Assembly: GCA_018907035.1 (NCBI GenBank)
Contig: JACCIC010000004.1
Location: 3,280,001-3,344,000, forward strand
DNA: 64,000 bases
From: Sycobia sp. Sy_11
Lineage: Eukaryota; Arthropoda; Insecta; Hymenoptera; Epichrysomallidae
Reading direction: 5' to 3'
Shown here: piece by piece, positions 1-11,609 of the stretch
Position numbering within the stretch: the stretch's first letter is position 1
How the letters are laid out: each line of letters begins with the position of its first letter
Program-made: the position numbers and the translations under genes
Notes under the pieces: generated by a model
What the model was told of the DNA's origin: nothing
Seen by the model: only the letters and a program-made list of their open reading frames with translations
Database searches by the model: none

Positions 1-1230
1 GCGGCTATGTACAAAGCGCTACAGTGATCGTATCTGGAAATACTATACATCATTTGAAAGATCTTAACATAACGTACAAAACGACGCTATGTATGATTAA
101 TTTGGACATTTCGTTCAAAAATTATAGACGTGTAAACATGGAGTTCACTAACGTTGAAATTCGCTCTATTTTAAAGTTTTCCTTCGTCAAAGGCAAACCC
201 GCTAGAGAAAAGATCCGTGAGATTAATGGTGTTCTGGGAGATGGCATGTTATCACTTCGAACCGCGAGGGACTGGTTTCGACGATTCAGAGTCGGTGAAA
301 ACGACACCATGGATAAGCCAGCCGGCGGAAGACCTGTGACGACGAATACCGATCAAATCATGGAATTTATCGAGTTAGACCGGCATGTGTCGTCTCGTGA
401 CATCGCCCAGGAGATGAGAGTTAGTCACCAAACCATTTTAAACTATCGGCAAAAGGCTGGATACAAAAAAAGCTTGATGTGATGTTTGGGTGCCGCATGA
501 TTTGACGCAAAAAAACCTGCTGGACCAAATCAACGCCTGCGATGTGCTGCGATAACTGAACATACTCGACCCATTTTTGAAACGGATGGTGACTGGCGAC
601 GAAAAATGGATCACATACGACAATATCAAGCGAAAACGGTCGTGGTCCAAGGCCGGTGGATCGTCCTAAACAGTGGCCAAGCCGGGATTGACGGCCAGGA
701 ACGTTTTGCTGTGTGTTTGATGGGATTGGAAGGGAATCATCCACTATGTGCTGCTCCCATATGGCCAGACGCTTAATTCTACCATCTACTGTGAACAACT
801 GGACTGCTTGAAGTAGGCTATCGACCAGAAGCGTGTACAATTAGCTACAGGAAGGGTGTAGTGTTCCACCAGTACAACGCTATACCACACACTTCGTTGA
901 TGACTCATCAGAAGCTACGGGAGATCGGATGGGAGGTTTCATTGCGTCCACCATATAGCCCGGACATAGCGCCAAGCGATTACCACCTGTTTCTATCCAT
1001 GTCGAACACCCTTGATGGTGTAAAGTTGGACGCAAAAGAGGCTTGTGAAAAGTGGTTGTCCGAGTTCTTCGCAAATAAGGAGAGGCGTTTGTACGAAAGG
1101 GATATTATGAAGTTGCCGTCTAGATGGAACAAAACGGCGCATATTTAAAGTAAATCCGACCACTGTAACACTCTTCATAATGCATTGAATGAAAAACAAA
1201 AAAGCGGAAGGGAGATATTTGACAACCTAA
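1..1230 (+). mobile_element. mariner element, copy 1, cut by the window's left edge
   Basis: This is a Tc1/mariner DNA transposon with a decayed plus-strand transposase. The right terminal repeat ends at 1230 with gacaacctaa and is followed by a TA duplication. The same terminal repeat and layout recur in the copy at 43521-44805. Alignment to that copy puts the missing left end about 45 bases before the window. It probably sits in an Asx intron, in the sense orientation. Confidence 0.9.
139..1148 (+). pseudogene. mariner transposase, broken
   Basis: The DNA-binding half starts at the ATG at 139 (MEFTNVEIRS) and shows the mariner helix-turn-helix region with WFRRFR and SHQTIL. The catalytic half follows in other frames: VTGDEKW near 585-610, a degenerate HQYNAIPHTS near 870, and PPYSPDIAPSDYHLF near 950-990, which is the D34D spacing of mariner. 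Breaks include a 7-A run at 465-471, where the expected frame needs 8, a 5-bp tandem duplication (GATGT twice) near 476-486, and several stops. It cannot make transposase. Confidence 0.9.
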
Positions 1231-1544
1231 TATCAAGAAAAATACCTTTTCTTTTTACCAGAGTTTTGAAGATTGAGATCTATGATTACTACATTATGTG
1301 TCACAATGTGTGCAGCGAATCCTAAACGAATTATATGTGAAAAACTATATAAATTTATTTTATCAATTTTCTGATTTGGTAGTTTGTTTGGTATTTAGTG
1401 TTTTTTAATGCGTCCGGTACACTGGTTTCCTTATACATTTAACCATTTTCTTTTCGATGGCATGAATGCAGTTCAAAAACAGTCTATAGAGATATTACTT
1501 CTAGACTGTGCCACCATGTTTACCGAAACGGGCTTACACTCCGT
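1231..1544. other. gap with no recognised feature
   Basis: This is AT-rich sequence between the mariner and the 3' end of the R1-type LINE. No coding signal is visible. Confidence 0.5.
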
Positions 1545-3597
1545 CCTGTAACCTTTTTTTATTGCCCAGGGTATTCATACAATAACAAGATACCCTAGTC
1601 CCCTTCTCTAGGCTATTCAGTATCTTCTGGATAATACTATCCAGCTTGAAGAAGCCTATGTCTATTGAAAGGTGTTCCGTGTTGTTTTGGATAGCGCGAC
1701 AGTAGCAACAGGCTGGGTTCGTTACTTTCCCATGTTCTGGAGATAGAATCGGAACCGACCATGCCCCGATAAGAGCTGCATAATGTAATAATTCATTTTT
1801 CTATGCAACCTCTGGATCCATGGCTCTAACTAACTGATCAGCGCTCATGCAATTCTATTATCCTAATAATTCTAGCTCATTTTGTCGCCTTCGTTCTGCC
1901 GAGAATGTTTCTCTAGGTGGATAACCTTCTTTTTATCTGCTTGGGGATCAATGGGAAAAACATATGCAATAACTAGCTTTGCCAAGTCAGAGACCGTGCG
2001 GTTAAAGCTTACGATATAATGTGTCCTTCTTCGCTGCATTGCCGCCTTTCTTTTCCTATACTTCTGACCTTTCAGTGCCTCGGCCCATACCTCCGCTCCG
2101 TATAGTATGATGGATTCGAATGCTTTTATAAGCAAATGCCGCTTGCAAGATGCAAGACCTCCAACTTTGGTCATCAACATACTAAGTTGCATTGTCACTG
2201 GGACAGCCCTATCCACTACTTTTTTATTTGGTCCCAGAAGGTCAGTGTAGAATCAAGCGACACCTCTAAGTACTTCACGGTTGCTTTGGTACTCACCATC
2301 GTATCCCCAACTTTCATAAAGCTTATCTTGGAATACGCTTCTTAGTTAGGAGCACAAACTCTATTTTCGCCGCCGCCAGTTTTAACGTATTGCTTTCCAT
2401 ACATCTCTCCATGCGGTGCATGACATTAATTGAGTCGCATCTGTGCAGCGTCATAATACTTAGCGATGATGACAGCGCTACATCATCTGAGTATCCAAGA
2501 ATAAAGATGTCGCCAGGCATGTGCATCCAGATCCCGTCATAAGTTCCACATGACGGCCCAAAGCACAGAACCTTGAGTCGCCATAGCACTAAGCCTTTTT
2601 CTCCTCCGGCCATCAGGTGTCTCACGCTCCATGGCTCGTAAAACTTTAACCCATCCAATAGAGTTGAAGGCATTCTGAACGTCAAGAATCGCCAGGAGGC
2701 ATACAAGTCGGTAGTAGTGCTTACCCTCTTTGAATCTCTTGCCGTATTTAAAACCTCAAGGATTGTTTCTGCCGTCATTCGACCCATATTGTTTGTCGGC
2801 CAAACCACCGGTAGCAGTCACGGCCTCGAGAATGCGTGACTATAATATTTTCTTGATCAGTTTACCGGAAGTAACTAAAATACACAGAGGGCAGTACGAC
2901 GAGGGTTCCTCCGTCAGACCCTTGCCCTTGTGAATCATAACCACAAGTTTCGCAACTGCCAGGTAGGATAAAATAAACCAGCTGTTAAGCAAGAATTCTA
3001 CATAGACAGAAGTGGTTGTGGTTGCACTACCACTGCTATTTGCAGTACCTCTCCTGGAATTCCGTCGAAAGCTGGAGGCCTCTTGTTCCGCATTATTTTT
3101 ACGACTGTGACGAGCCTATTCTTGCTGAGCAGAGGGATATCAATTTCTTCTTCCTATAGCGCAGGATCAGATTTATGAAGGTGGGTTGTAAACAGAGTAT
3201 TTACGACATTCTGTAGTGTATCGAAGTAAAAGGAGCCTATGTGTCCATGTGCAGTAAGTTTTCCAGCAACTACTATGTATCCCAGATCCCATGGTTCACT
3301 TACCAAGTTCTCATACAGCACCTTCCAGCATCAGCGCTTGCTCTTGGCAATGACATTACGAATGCCCGGCAAAGGTTGCGCATTGTAGTACTACTTATCT
3401 CCATTACTAGTTACGTTACCGCTATACCACTTAATATTCCAACAAAGTTTTGCTGTCTGCGATCAATGGCCTGTAGAATCTCTCTTTATTTAGCCTTGCA
3501 GATTCCATCTGGGGAGCCCTCGTAAATTGTATCCAGTAAAACATGGCGTTTCATCAGGTAAATGGAATGTGATAGATCGATGATCGCTGACTATGTA

Positions 3598-4490
3598 CGA
3601 GGTGTATTCAAAAAGTAACGATAATTTTTAAAATTCGCGGGTTTGGAGAGTCCGTCTGTATAAAATTTTTTTTATTATGTTGGTACGCATGCCCTTAAGT
3701 ATGATAAAATTTTAAGCAGTATTCATTGCTTACTTTTTAAGTGGCAACCGCTAACGTTAGACATGTTTTTTAAGCTGGGCGATTTGCCTTACTTTCGACA
3801 TCATATCTATAAACCCATGTTTCGTCATCTGTTATAACACGTTTTAGTAGTTCTGTATCGTTATTAACTTCATTTAGCGACTCCTGAGCCACTTCCATTC
3901 GCCGCTGTTTTTATCCGAAATTCAACAATTTTGGAACAAATGTTGCTGCCACACGTTTCATATCCAAAACATTCGAAAAATTCCATGGCATGAACCAACT
4001 AATATGCCAACATCATCAGCGACTTTTCTGATCGTGATTCGGTGATCGTTCATCAACATTTCTTTCACTTTTTTCACGTTTTCATCGGTTTTTGACTTGC
4101 ATGGGCGTCCGGGTCGTTTGTCATCTTCAAAGTTTTCTTCGCCATCTTGGAAATGCTTATACCACTCGTAAATCCTTGCTTTACTCATAGTAGATTCACC
4201 ATATGCCTTTGTTAACATTTTACAAACTTCACTACACTTTATTTCATTTTTACGCAAAATTGAAATACAAATTCTTTACTCCATTTTTATTCACAAACGA
4301 TAATCGCCAAGCTCGAAAAAACGCGTCTAACGTTAGCGGATGCCACTTAAAAAGTATGCAATGAATATTGCTAAAAATTTTATTATACTTCATAAACATG
4401 CGTACCAACATAATAAAAAAAAATTTATACAGGCGAACTCTCTAAACCCGCGAAATTTAAAAATTCTAGTTACCTTTCTAACACACCTCG
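3598..4490 (-). mobile_element. mariner-derived foldback element with about 190-bp inverted ends, copy 1
   Basis: The element is 893 bp and is flanked by TA (3596-3597 and 4491-4492). Both ends begin CGAGGTGT(A/G)TT and stay inverted copies of each other for about 190 bp, through the ACTTTTTAAGTGGCA and CGCTAACGTTAGAC segments. That is far longer than a normal mariner terminal repeat. Inside is only the first part of a transposase. The layout suggests the 5' untranslated region was copied in inverted orientation onto the 3' side in place of the catalytic part. The element at 40974-41918 has the same architecture. Confidence 0.85.
3958..4257 (-). pseudogene. mariner transposase N-terminal (HTH) fragment
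   Basis: The start at 4257 reads MRKNEIKCSEVCKMLTKAYG, followed by YEWYKHFQDG and RRPGRP-like residues. This is the helix-turn-helix, DNA-binding half of a mariner transposase. It continues in another frame to a partial TD(E)TWVY motif near 3810-3850 and then runs into the inverted end. The second and third catalytic aspartates are absent. Confidence 0.75.
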
Positions 4491-4959
4491 TAGTCTTCGA
4501 TCCAGACGTTCTATTGCAAGGGTCACATCTGGAATGAATTCAGCATAGTCCAGTTTACTACAAGTCAAATTTTAGGCAGTGTTTAAAACCACAAGCCCTA
4601 GACACCATGTCCATGGCTCCTTGACCTCTGGAGTCAGGCTCCGCCATGCCCCATTCAAGGGTTCTTGCATTATAATCACCTGCCATCACCAGCTCACCTT
4701 CCATTTTTCTTACGTTGTCTTCCAGTTCATGAAGTATGACCTAGTAGTCATATATAGCTTTGTTTGAGGTAAGATTGTAAGTCAAATACGTATTGCACAC
4801 CAACCAATCATAGTCATTTCCGGATCGATGAGTCACACATTTTAATATTCGTGGGTCGAGAACCCACAATGCTGCTGTCCGAAAGTTATAGGCGTACTAG
4901 CCTTGTCCTTCTCTGTTCCGATACTGCTCACTGATAATTAAGACATCAGCTTTAGTATC

Positions 4960-6060
4960 GTGAAGTCGTCAGAACCGGACAAGGAGGTGATCAGCTATCC
5001 TGCTACGGCTCATATTCCCTTTCAGAACTATAACAATTTGGTTTTTTTCGCTAGGGCCGCGCGAAAGGTCGTACAGGTGCCAGAGCCGGCGACATTAAGG
5101 CGTTCTTCCGAATTGACTTCGCCTGTACAGAGAAAGCACTTAGGTGTTGCTGTGCACACCGCCACCTCGTGTCCTTCCTGTTCGTATCAATAACAACAGG
5201 CACTACGATCGGCGCCTTTGCAACCAAGACTCGGCTATGGCCACCAGCAACTGTAGCACCTAGTCATTATTTTGTCTCGGCGTACGTGACAATTCATCAG
5301 GCGCACTGTTAAAGGCTTGGTCTTTAGCAGCTACACGGCAGCAACCAGTTCCAACACTACGATGGGAGCACGCTGCTTCGTTGGGTTGAGTCGGATCACC
5401 TTGACTTCTAACTCATCATAGTAATCGGGCAATTTGCTCTTAAAAGCAAATACTACCTTCCTTAATTACGCAATAGTCCAGGGCTCTGATCTCTAGACTT
5501 CCTCTGTCGCTTTCTTGAGCACATCAGCAAATGCCTTCCAGCCCTCAGGTTCGGTGTTTCTCAGCTCTATCAGCATCTCACCTAACTTTCATTTGCGGCT
5601 GGAGCTTACATCTGCGTCTGAGTCCTCAGGTTTGACGTAGTCCCTAATGGTTTTCATCAATTCTGCGTATACCTTCTCTTGACTGGTTTGATGGCAATCG
5701 CATGAAGCCTTATTCTCGTCTTCTGGACTTTCATTGAGCGGGCATTCTCCGGCTGAGATGTCAGCCTTTTCGCCAGAGATTTATATTTTTTCTTCACGTT
5801 TTTTCTTAGTACCTCCATTCAGGTCCCATGCTTGATATGAACTTCTATAAAATCGTCTTTCTTGTATTTCTCAGACCAGATGATCTGTCCGGAGGACTAA
5901 TTACTGCGGCTGAATGCTGGACGCCAAATAGTTTTCGCTGCTCTGTTGGCGTGGAGAAGATACTCCCCTTCTTCTTTTTTTCAAGCCTCTGCTGCAGAAT
6001 TTCAACCATTTCAACCACTTAGAGCAAGTTTTCTTTTATATTTTTGGAACCTGCTTTAAT
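4960..6060 (-). pseudogene. R1-type gag (ORF1) remnant
   Basis: At about 5045-5150 the minus strand reads CFLCTGEVNSEERLNVAGSG followed by FRAALAKK. This matches the last CCHC knuckle of an R1-type gag, with changes. Further upstream are charged, frameshifted stretches with no clear motif. Gag packages the element RNA. This copy has many stops and is not functional. Confidence 0.55.
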
Positions 6061-6290
6061 CTTTGTAACTTCTTCCATTTCTCCATTTTTTTGTATGTTA
6101 TATTTAGATTTATGGCTGTCAGGGGATCAATAGTTAGAGGGTTCGGGTTGGTATCCTGAATCTTCCTGTTATCCAAGCCCTCCTACATACCGATGGCCTC
6201 GGTCGTTCTCCCCTCGCGTCTCGCAACAAGATTCCATCCGGTTACCGTACGGTACTACAACAAAATGGGAGATTTGACGCCACTAGATAT

Positions 6291-6955
6291 AAATTAAAAA
6301 ATAAAAAAGGCTTGATGACGCTCTACCAATGTGTGGAGCTACCTCTTCCCATGCTGGCTAGACTAGGGTATGGGCCCCTACTATTCGCGGCCCAGAAGTA
6401 TCATCTGGTTTGACGACAGTCCCTCTAGTAATCGAACGTACATAGATATAAAGCTACCCCCCTTGAACTAATCCTACTCTAGAACCAAAAACGCTGCATC
6501 TGTGAGTAATTAAGGTGATTTAAATGTGTCTCATTCACACTTGAGAATTGTCCGATTATAGAAGTCTCGTACATTCATAAACTGCTTGGAAGATACGCGC
6601 TTATGGAACCTCCATCTCCATCATAATTGAGAGATACCTGTTTATAGGGTCCTCGATACACATACCAGCTTGAATATGTTAAAACTCACAGTGTGTGTAG
6701 ACGTGCAGGTTTGCCTATTTTTCGCTCTATCTAGCGCTTATTTCACAACTGACCGCGAGCGGCCGTTTCCCTATCCGCAACCTTGGGGACATATGTGGTA
6801 ACTTGAACTTTTGCTCCATAATAATAATAATCGTAATAGTAATAATAATGAAAATTATAATGATAATCTAGAAGCGTAGGGCGATTGCCGAAAGCATAAA
6901 CGCTACGACGGAGAAACACACGAATACTCTCGAAATATCGCAAACACGGTAGACA
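6291..6955. other. unassigned sequence between LINE remnants
   Basis: Moderate GC sequence, possibly the 5' untranslated part of LINE A, with an irregular AAT-rich microsatellite at about 6820-6860. I see no supported gene. Confidence 0.4.
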
Positions 6956-6959
6956 ATGA

Positions 6960-7240
6960 ACGGACGATGACGTTGAATTAAATGGCTCACATCCGATATC
7001 AACCTGTGAATATAGATGAATCAGGGCAAGTGGATTTCTACCTCACTCAGTTCTTGTCTGCACATGGGTATTTCCATAAATACTTCTGCAGGAAGAAGAG
7101 GTTGACCTTGACAGAAAAATGACTAGACTTAGGGCAACGGACGCAGACAGCTGGTCGATGATCCAAAATTACCTTATATATGTTTTACGGAGAAAAAGCA
7201 TAGATGATTGCTGGGAAGGATAGAAAAATGCGTAGATGAT
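6960..7240 (+). mobile_element. R1-clade LINE 3' fragment, plus strand
   Basis: The plus strand reads VDFYLTQFLSAHGYFHKYF at about 7020-7090, the conserved (L)TQFLSGHG(C/Y)F segment that precedes the C-terminal zinc finger of R1-clade ORF2. It is followed in another frame by ADSWSMIQNYLIYVLRRK, a typical ORF2 tail. It is a third, separate insertion, because its orientation is opposite to elements A and B. Confidence 0.65.
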
Positions 7241-7499
7241 TTAAAAAATCAAGAGTCAATGAAATAACAGTATGAAAGCAATAGACCTATAAAAAGATCG
7301 TGCAAAAACTACCATCCAGGCTGACATAATGCGCAGTTGTGTTTAGTGTGTAAGAACTTGGGCTTGTTGTCGTATCGCACATATTCTACTGGTTTTTTCC
7401 TATGATGAATCATAATGAACGGTCACTGGAAATGCATGAAGGGCATTGATGCACTCCTAAAGTAAACAATAATAATAATAGTCACAGTAATAGTTTTTT

Positions 7500-9430
7500 T
7501 TATAGAGGAGGAGAAAAATCCTTTATGGATCCCAGGAACTGGTCTCCAGGTATGTGGGAATCTTCTGCACTTAAAGTGCAAGCATGCCCACTAAAAACTA
7601 CCCCCTTGTTGTATCCTCGCCAACTGCTTCGCGCAGCTCTGAGAAGGTCTACAGATCGGAGTCGGTGGCCGTGCACCGGAAGGGATGCCCGAGATTCCTT
7701 CCTCAAGCCCGCTTTGTGTTCGAGAACGTCCCTTCAAAAGCAAGACATCCTCGACCACCTCCCCGGATCGCCGAGCATCATACCTATTATATAATCCCGG
7801 CCAATGGTGCCCACCTCCCTTTCGAGGCTCTCCCTCTCTGGAAGTAACGCTTCACACTGTAAAAATGTGTGGAGCGCATCGTTCCAAGGGGCACAGCAGT
7901 GGGCACCGGACGAATCTGGAGCCTTCCCCATTTTGTGGAGATAGCTCCGAAACCATCCGTGCCCAGACAGGAACTGTGTGAGATGATAGCTCACTTCCTA
8001 GTACAGTCGATGGAACCATGGTTCGATCTGATGAATTAGTGTCGCCGTCCATCGTTCTCTCGAGTGTTTCTCCCAGCGCTGCTGCCACTTGACCATCATG
8101 ATCGCTCTTGCCCGCTTAATCGCCTCGTTTCTGCCGAAAATATTTTTCGAATTATATATGCTCTTTTTTTCTTCTGCTTGAAGGTCAGTGGATATAACAC
8201 ATACGATAACCGGCACCACCGACCTAGAGATGGATAGGAGCTTATGCGGTGCGTAATTCCCCTCTACGCTGCACTGCCGCAATTCTTTATCTATACATTT
8301 CAGTCTTCATTGCATCGGCCCATACCTCCGCTCCGTAAAGCATAATGGATTCGGCTACCCTCATGAGCAGACGCCGCATACCAGGTCTAGGTCATCAAAC
8401 GTTGGCCATGAACTGGCTAAGTTGCGCTCTCATTCGAACAGCCCTATCCGTTGTCTATTTGATTTGTTCCCAGAAGGTTAACTTGGAATCAAGCCTTACT
8501 TCCAAGTAATAAACGGTTGTTTTGGTACTCTCTGTGGCGTCTTCAACCTGCATTTTCTCACCGTTGGTATGCAATTCTTGGTCAGACGAACAATCTCTGT
8601 CTTCGAAGCCGCTAATTCTAGCCCATTAACATTTATCCATTCACTCACGCGACGCATCGATTGATTGAGTCGCATCTGTGCCACATCCCAATCTCTAGCA
8701 ATGACAATAGCGACTACGTCATCTGCGTATACAATCAGAAAGTAGTTCTCAGGCATCTGCACTCGAAATATTCCGTCATATGAAATATTCCACATGTTGG
8801 GCCCAAGCACAGACCCCTGCGCTACCCCGGGGTTAACTTTTTCCTCCTCAGACCATCGGATGTCTCATACATTAGGAAGCGTTTCTTCAAATAGTCATCC
8901 ATAATACGAAGTCTATATTGTGTCATCCGGAAGTTCCGCTCCATGGCCCTGAAAACATTAGCCCATCCAACGAGTTACAGGCATTCCGAACGTCAAGAGT
9001 AGCCTTATTCGAGAGTAATAATTACCCAGTTCCGTACCCCTGACCGCTTCCACCACCTCAAGGATAGCATCCACCGTCCCTCGTCCCCTACGGAAGCCGT
9101 ACTTCTGTCGGCTAAATCGCGGGTAGCCACCACAACCTCGAAAGTACGTGGTTTCAGTAGCGTTTCCATGAGCCTAACGACAGTGTTTAACATGTGACCG
9201 ATAGTTCGACGGTGTCTCTGGGGAACCCTTACCCTTGTTGAACAGAAGTCTCGCTTCCTTTCATATAGAATAAAATATCCTAGCTTTCAGGCAGGAGTTT
9301 TACACCAACAAAAGGAGTTCGGGATAATTTACCGCTACAGCCTTCAGCACCTCCCCTGGATTTTCGTCGGCACCCGGTGTCTTCTTGTTCCACAGGCTGG
9401 CATAGAGTAGTTCCCCTTCCGGTATTGCTA
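7500..9430 (-). pseudogene. R1-type reverse transcriptase and C-terminal zinc finger, broken
   Basis: Reading down the minus strand, NKKTPGAD and YNSCLKAGIF mark the RT N-terminus (about 9250-9420). YGFRRGRGTVDAI lies near 9080-9120 and the catalytic YADD box is at 8718-8729. The C-terminal finger reads SYHLTQFLSGHGWF, then CCAPWNDALHTFLQC, at about 7860-7990. A tail with EREVGTIG and a long basic stretch reaches 7500. Several frameshifts separate these blocks. Confidence 0.75.
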
Positions 9431-10060
9431 GATCGGATCTGTCGTCTTGCCGTCTTCGAAAGGGCCGCGCGAAAGATCAAATAGACGCCAGATCCGGCCA
9501 CGTGTCTCAGCCCGTCCGCGATTGCGTCTCCAGAGCATAAGAAGCACATGGTGGTGGCTTTGCAGTCAGCCCCTCTGAGACCCTCCAGCCCTCAGTGGGT
9601 ATCAATAGATATTTCGATCCGGGCCTTTACCGAGAGCACCTTTTTAGTTACTATCTCCCGCCTTCGTACACGACAATTCACCGCCTAGGTATTTTTAAGA
9701 GCTGCTTTTGATTTAGCAGACCTCTTCTTATTTGTCTTCCTCTGCGTTTTGCCCACCCTCTTCTCCTGTCTCGTGGGGACATTCTGCCAACTTTCTCGGA
9801 CTGAGCAAACACGTCCTTACGACCCGATCCGGCGACCACATTTTCTTCTTTACTGGTCTTCTTTTCTTTCTTTCTCTTATTTTTTTCCTTCCGCCCTCAG
9901 GTAATTTCGTTCGGGAGGTAGATGGGTGCCTTTTCTGAGCCTCCGCAGTTTCTTTGATCTGAGGAGTAAGTAGGGGCCACGCTATAAGGCGTCTTCTGCC
10001 CACAAACACCTCAAATTGGCTTGGTAAAACCGGAAGCACCTCCTTTATGGTGTTATTCAC
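9430..10060 (-). pseudogene. R1-type gag (ORF1) remnant of element B
   Basis: The zinc-knuckle region at about 9460-9549 reads CFLCSGDAIADGLRHVAGSG and FRAAL. A lysine- and arginine-rich stretch (KKIRERKKRRPVKKK) lies at about 9840-9900 in an open frame from 10060 to 9728. The basic part fits an RNA-binding gag linker. The join to the reverse transcriptase near 9430 is abrupt. Confidence 0.55.
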
Positions 10061-10070
10061 ATTCTTTTAT

Positions 10071-11609
10071 TTCTTCATTGACTCCATAACGATTTTAAAG
10101 AAAATTGTTCATGAAGTCAATAAGGTCTTCATCTTCTTGGTTCCCCTGCCTGTCTCCTTATCGATATCTTGACCCGCTAGTCAAATCAAGATCAAAACTT
10201 AAAGTAACTATCATTTGGTATTTAGAAAGTTTCTTGCATACGGTATTTATTTGCATACTTATTCAACAAACGCCTGTTTACTGATTAAACTAGTAAATTT
10301 CATAAAAATTGTAAAGGAAGGTGCATTTAACTGTATATTTAAAACTAGTACAGTATATTAATACTAAATTATAAATGGCGTAAGCAATATATACATTTCA
10401 TGCAGTTTTAGCTATTTACAGGAAATTACATTTCTGTGATTTCGCCAAATACAAAGTATGAATGTTCATGAATCATCATAAAATTTTGCAATTGAAGCTA
10501 CAAATGTAATCTGTAGTTATTATTTACAAAAAATCTTTTTATTTCTAGAATTAGAGAACTAGTTCACAACCTCCTAACAAAAACACTTTATTCGACATTA
10601 CTTTTAGGCATATTGAAACGATTTTGAATTATAATTTTCTACTTTCAAGAAAGGTTATTTACAGCTAATGAAACTATTGATTCTAAAGAAATAGTGGACT
10701 ATTCGAGTCAGCTCTCATAAATCGCTAAAAACTAATTTCAAGGCATATATAGATTATATTATATAATACGCATAATAACTCGATTAAGTCTTTCTTCTTA
10801 TCTTTTATCACTTTTTTCTGAAACTGATTTTATATATGTCTGATGTTGAAAGTGACTATATATTTTAATTGTGCTTATGTCGACTGTATTTCGATAAATT
10901 AATAAATATTTAATAATAAATATTGGATCAATTTTATTAAAATATTATATACATAATATTCTGAATTTTATTAATAAATATTGGATTGTAAGACCAATAG
11001 AAATATTTATTCATTTAACTATATATTTTCCAAATATAAAAACCGCAAAGTTTTTAAAATCAGTGAAACGTAATATATATTTAAATCATGTTAAAGTATT
11101 AACAATAATTTTGTTGAGTTTGGCATTCCAATATCCTTATGTGATTTAAATCTGATGTGATGAAGCTCAACCATTCGTGAATTTAAAATAAGCTACCGAA
11201 ACAAATATAGTCGTATGCTTTATTACAGGATTTGTTGCAATGAAATATAGATTGATTCATATTACTAAATAAGTTCATATACATAACGAAATGTAGAGTT
11301 GAACAGTTTTATTTTTGATTCATATGTAGGCTACTGACTGTCACGGGGTTGAACTTTCTTTTTTAGTAAGAGTGTTATGCAGAAATTTATATAGACGTTT
11401 TTATTATATGAAACTTCATGGTATTCAAAAATCCGGATCTACCATTTTTCAATTTTTTCTAAATTTTAATTGGATTTTTCCGTCACCATAAATTATAAAA
11501 TATTTAAAATCCTTCACCAGTTTATTTCAACAGATAGAAATTGGATTTATGCATTTCTGATGATTGCATTTGCTTATTTATTTATCTTATTGTTTATTTC
11601 TATTTATAG
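10071..11609. other. AT-rich sequence, presumed Asx intron
   Basis: Very AT-rich, without coding signal. It ends at the acceptor TTTATAG at 11603-11609. It contains a short foldback of PLE ends at 10867-11015, listed separately. The earlier Asx exons (DNA-binding HARE-HTH and DEUBAD domains) are not visible and must lie to the left of the window. Confidence 0.55.
10867..11015. repeat. short foldback made of Penelope-like element ends
   Basis: The left part contains GTGCTTATGTCGACTGTAT then TAAATTAATAAATATT, matching the left end of the PLE at 61061 onward. The right part contains GGATTGTAAGACCAATAG then AAATATTTATT, matching the inverted right end at about 62080-62105. The middle is AT-rich filler with no endonuclease. 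Confidence 0.55.

Larger units (their letters stand above)
3150..4960 (-). pseudogene. R1-type APE endonuclease remnant, split by a mariner derivative
   Basis: At about 4645-4685 the minus strand reads ELVMAGDYNARTLEWGM, the GDFNA(K/R)xxxWG motif of LINE endonucleases. On the other side of the nested element, near 3560-3590, it reads YIVSDHRSI, the catalytic SDH motif. This family nicks the target DNA to prime reverse transcription. Stops and frameshifts occur throughout. Confidence 0.65.
1545..6290 (-). mobile_element. R1-clade non-LTR retrotransposon A, decayed, with nested mariner derivative
   Basis: Read on the minus strand, the order is gag zinc knuckle, endonuclease, reverse transcriptase and C-terminal zinc finger, as in R1-clade LINEs. 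A mariner-derived element (3598-4490) interrupts the endonuclease. The copy is full of frameshifts and stops, so it is old. The 5' boundary is uncertain. It is related to element B at 7490-10070, whose gag zinc-finger region has the same CFLC...VAGSG...FRAAL pattern. It is antisense to the host gene. Confidence 0.8.
7490..10070 (-). mobile_element. R1-clade non-LTR retrotransposon B, internally deleted
   Basis: The minus-strand order is gag remnant (about 9430-10060), reverse transcriptase (about 8280-9430) and C-terminal zinc finger with tail (7500-7994). The endonuclease expected between gag and reverse transcriptase is missing. The zinc-finger part is better kept than in element A. It lies antisense in the presumed Asx intron. 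Confidence 0.8.

Noticed and set aside
24..138. Upstream extension of the first mariner frame before MEFTNVEIRS
   Set aside because: The second copy of the family shows the same ATG at the family start; the extra residues lie in the 5' untranslated region.
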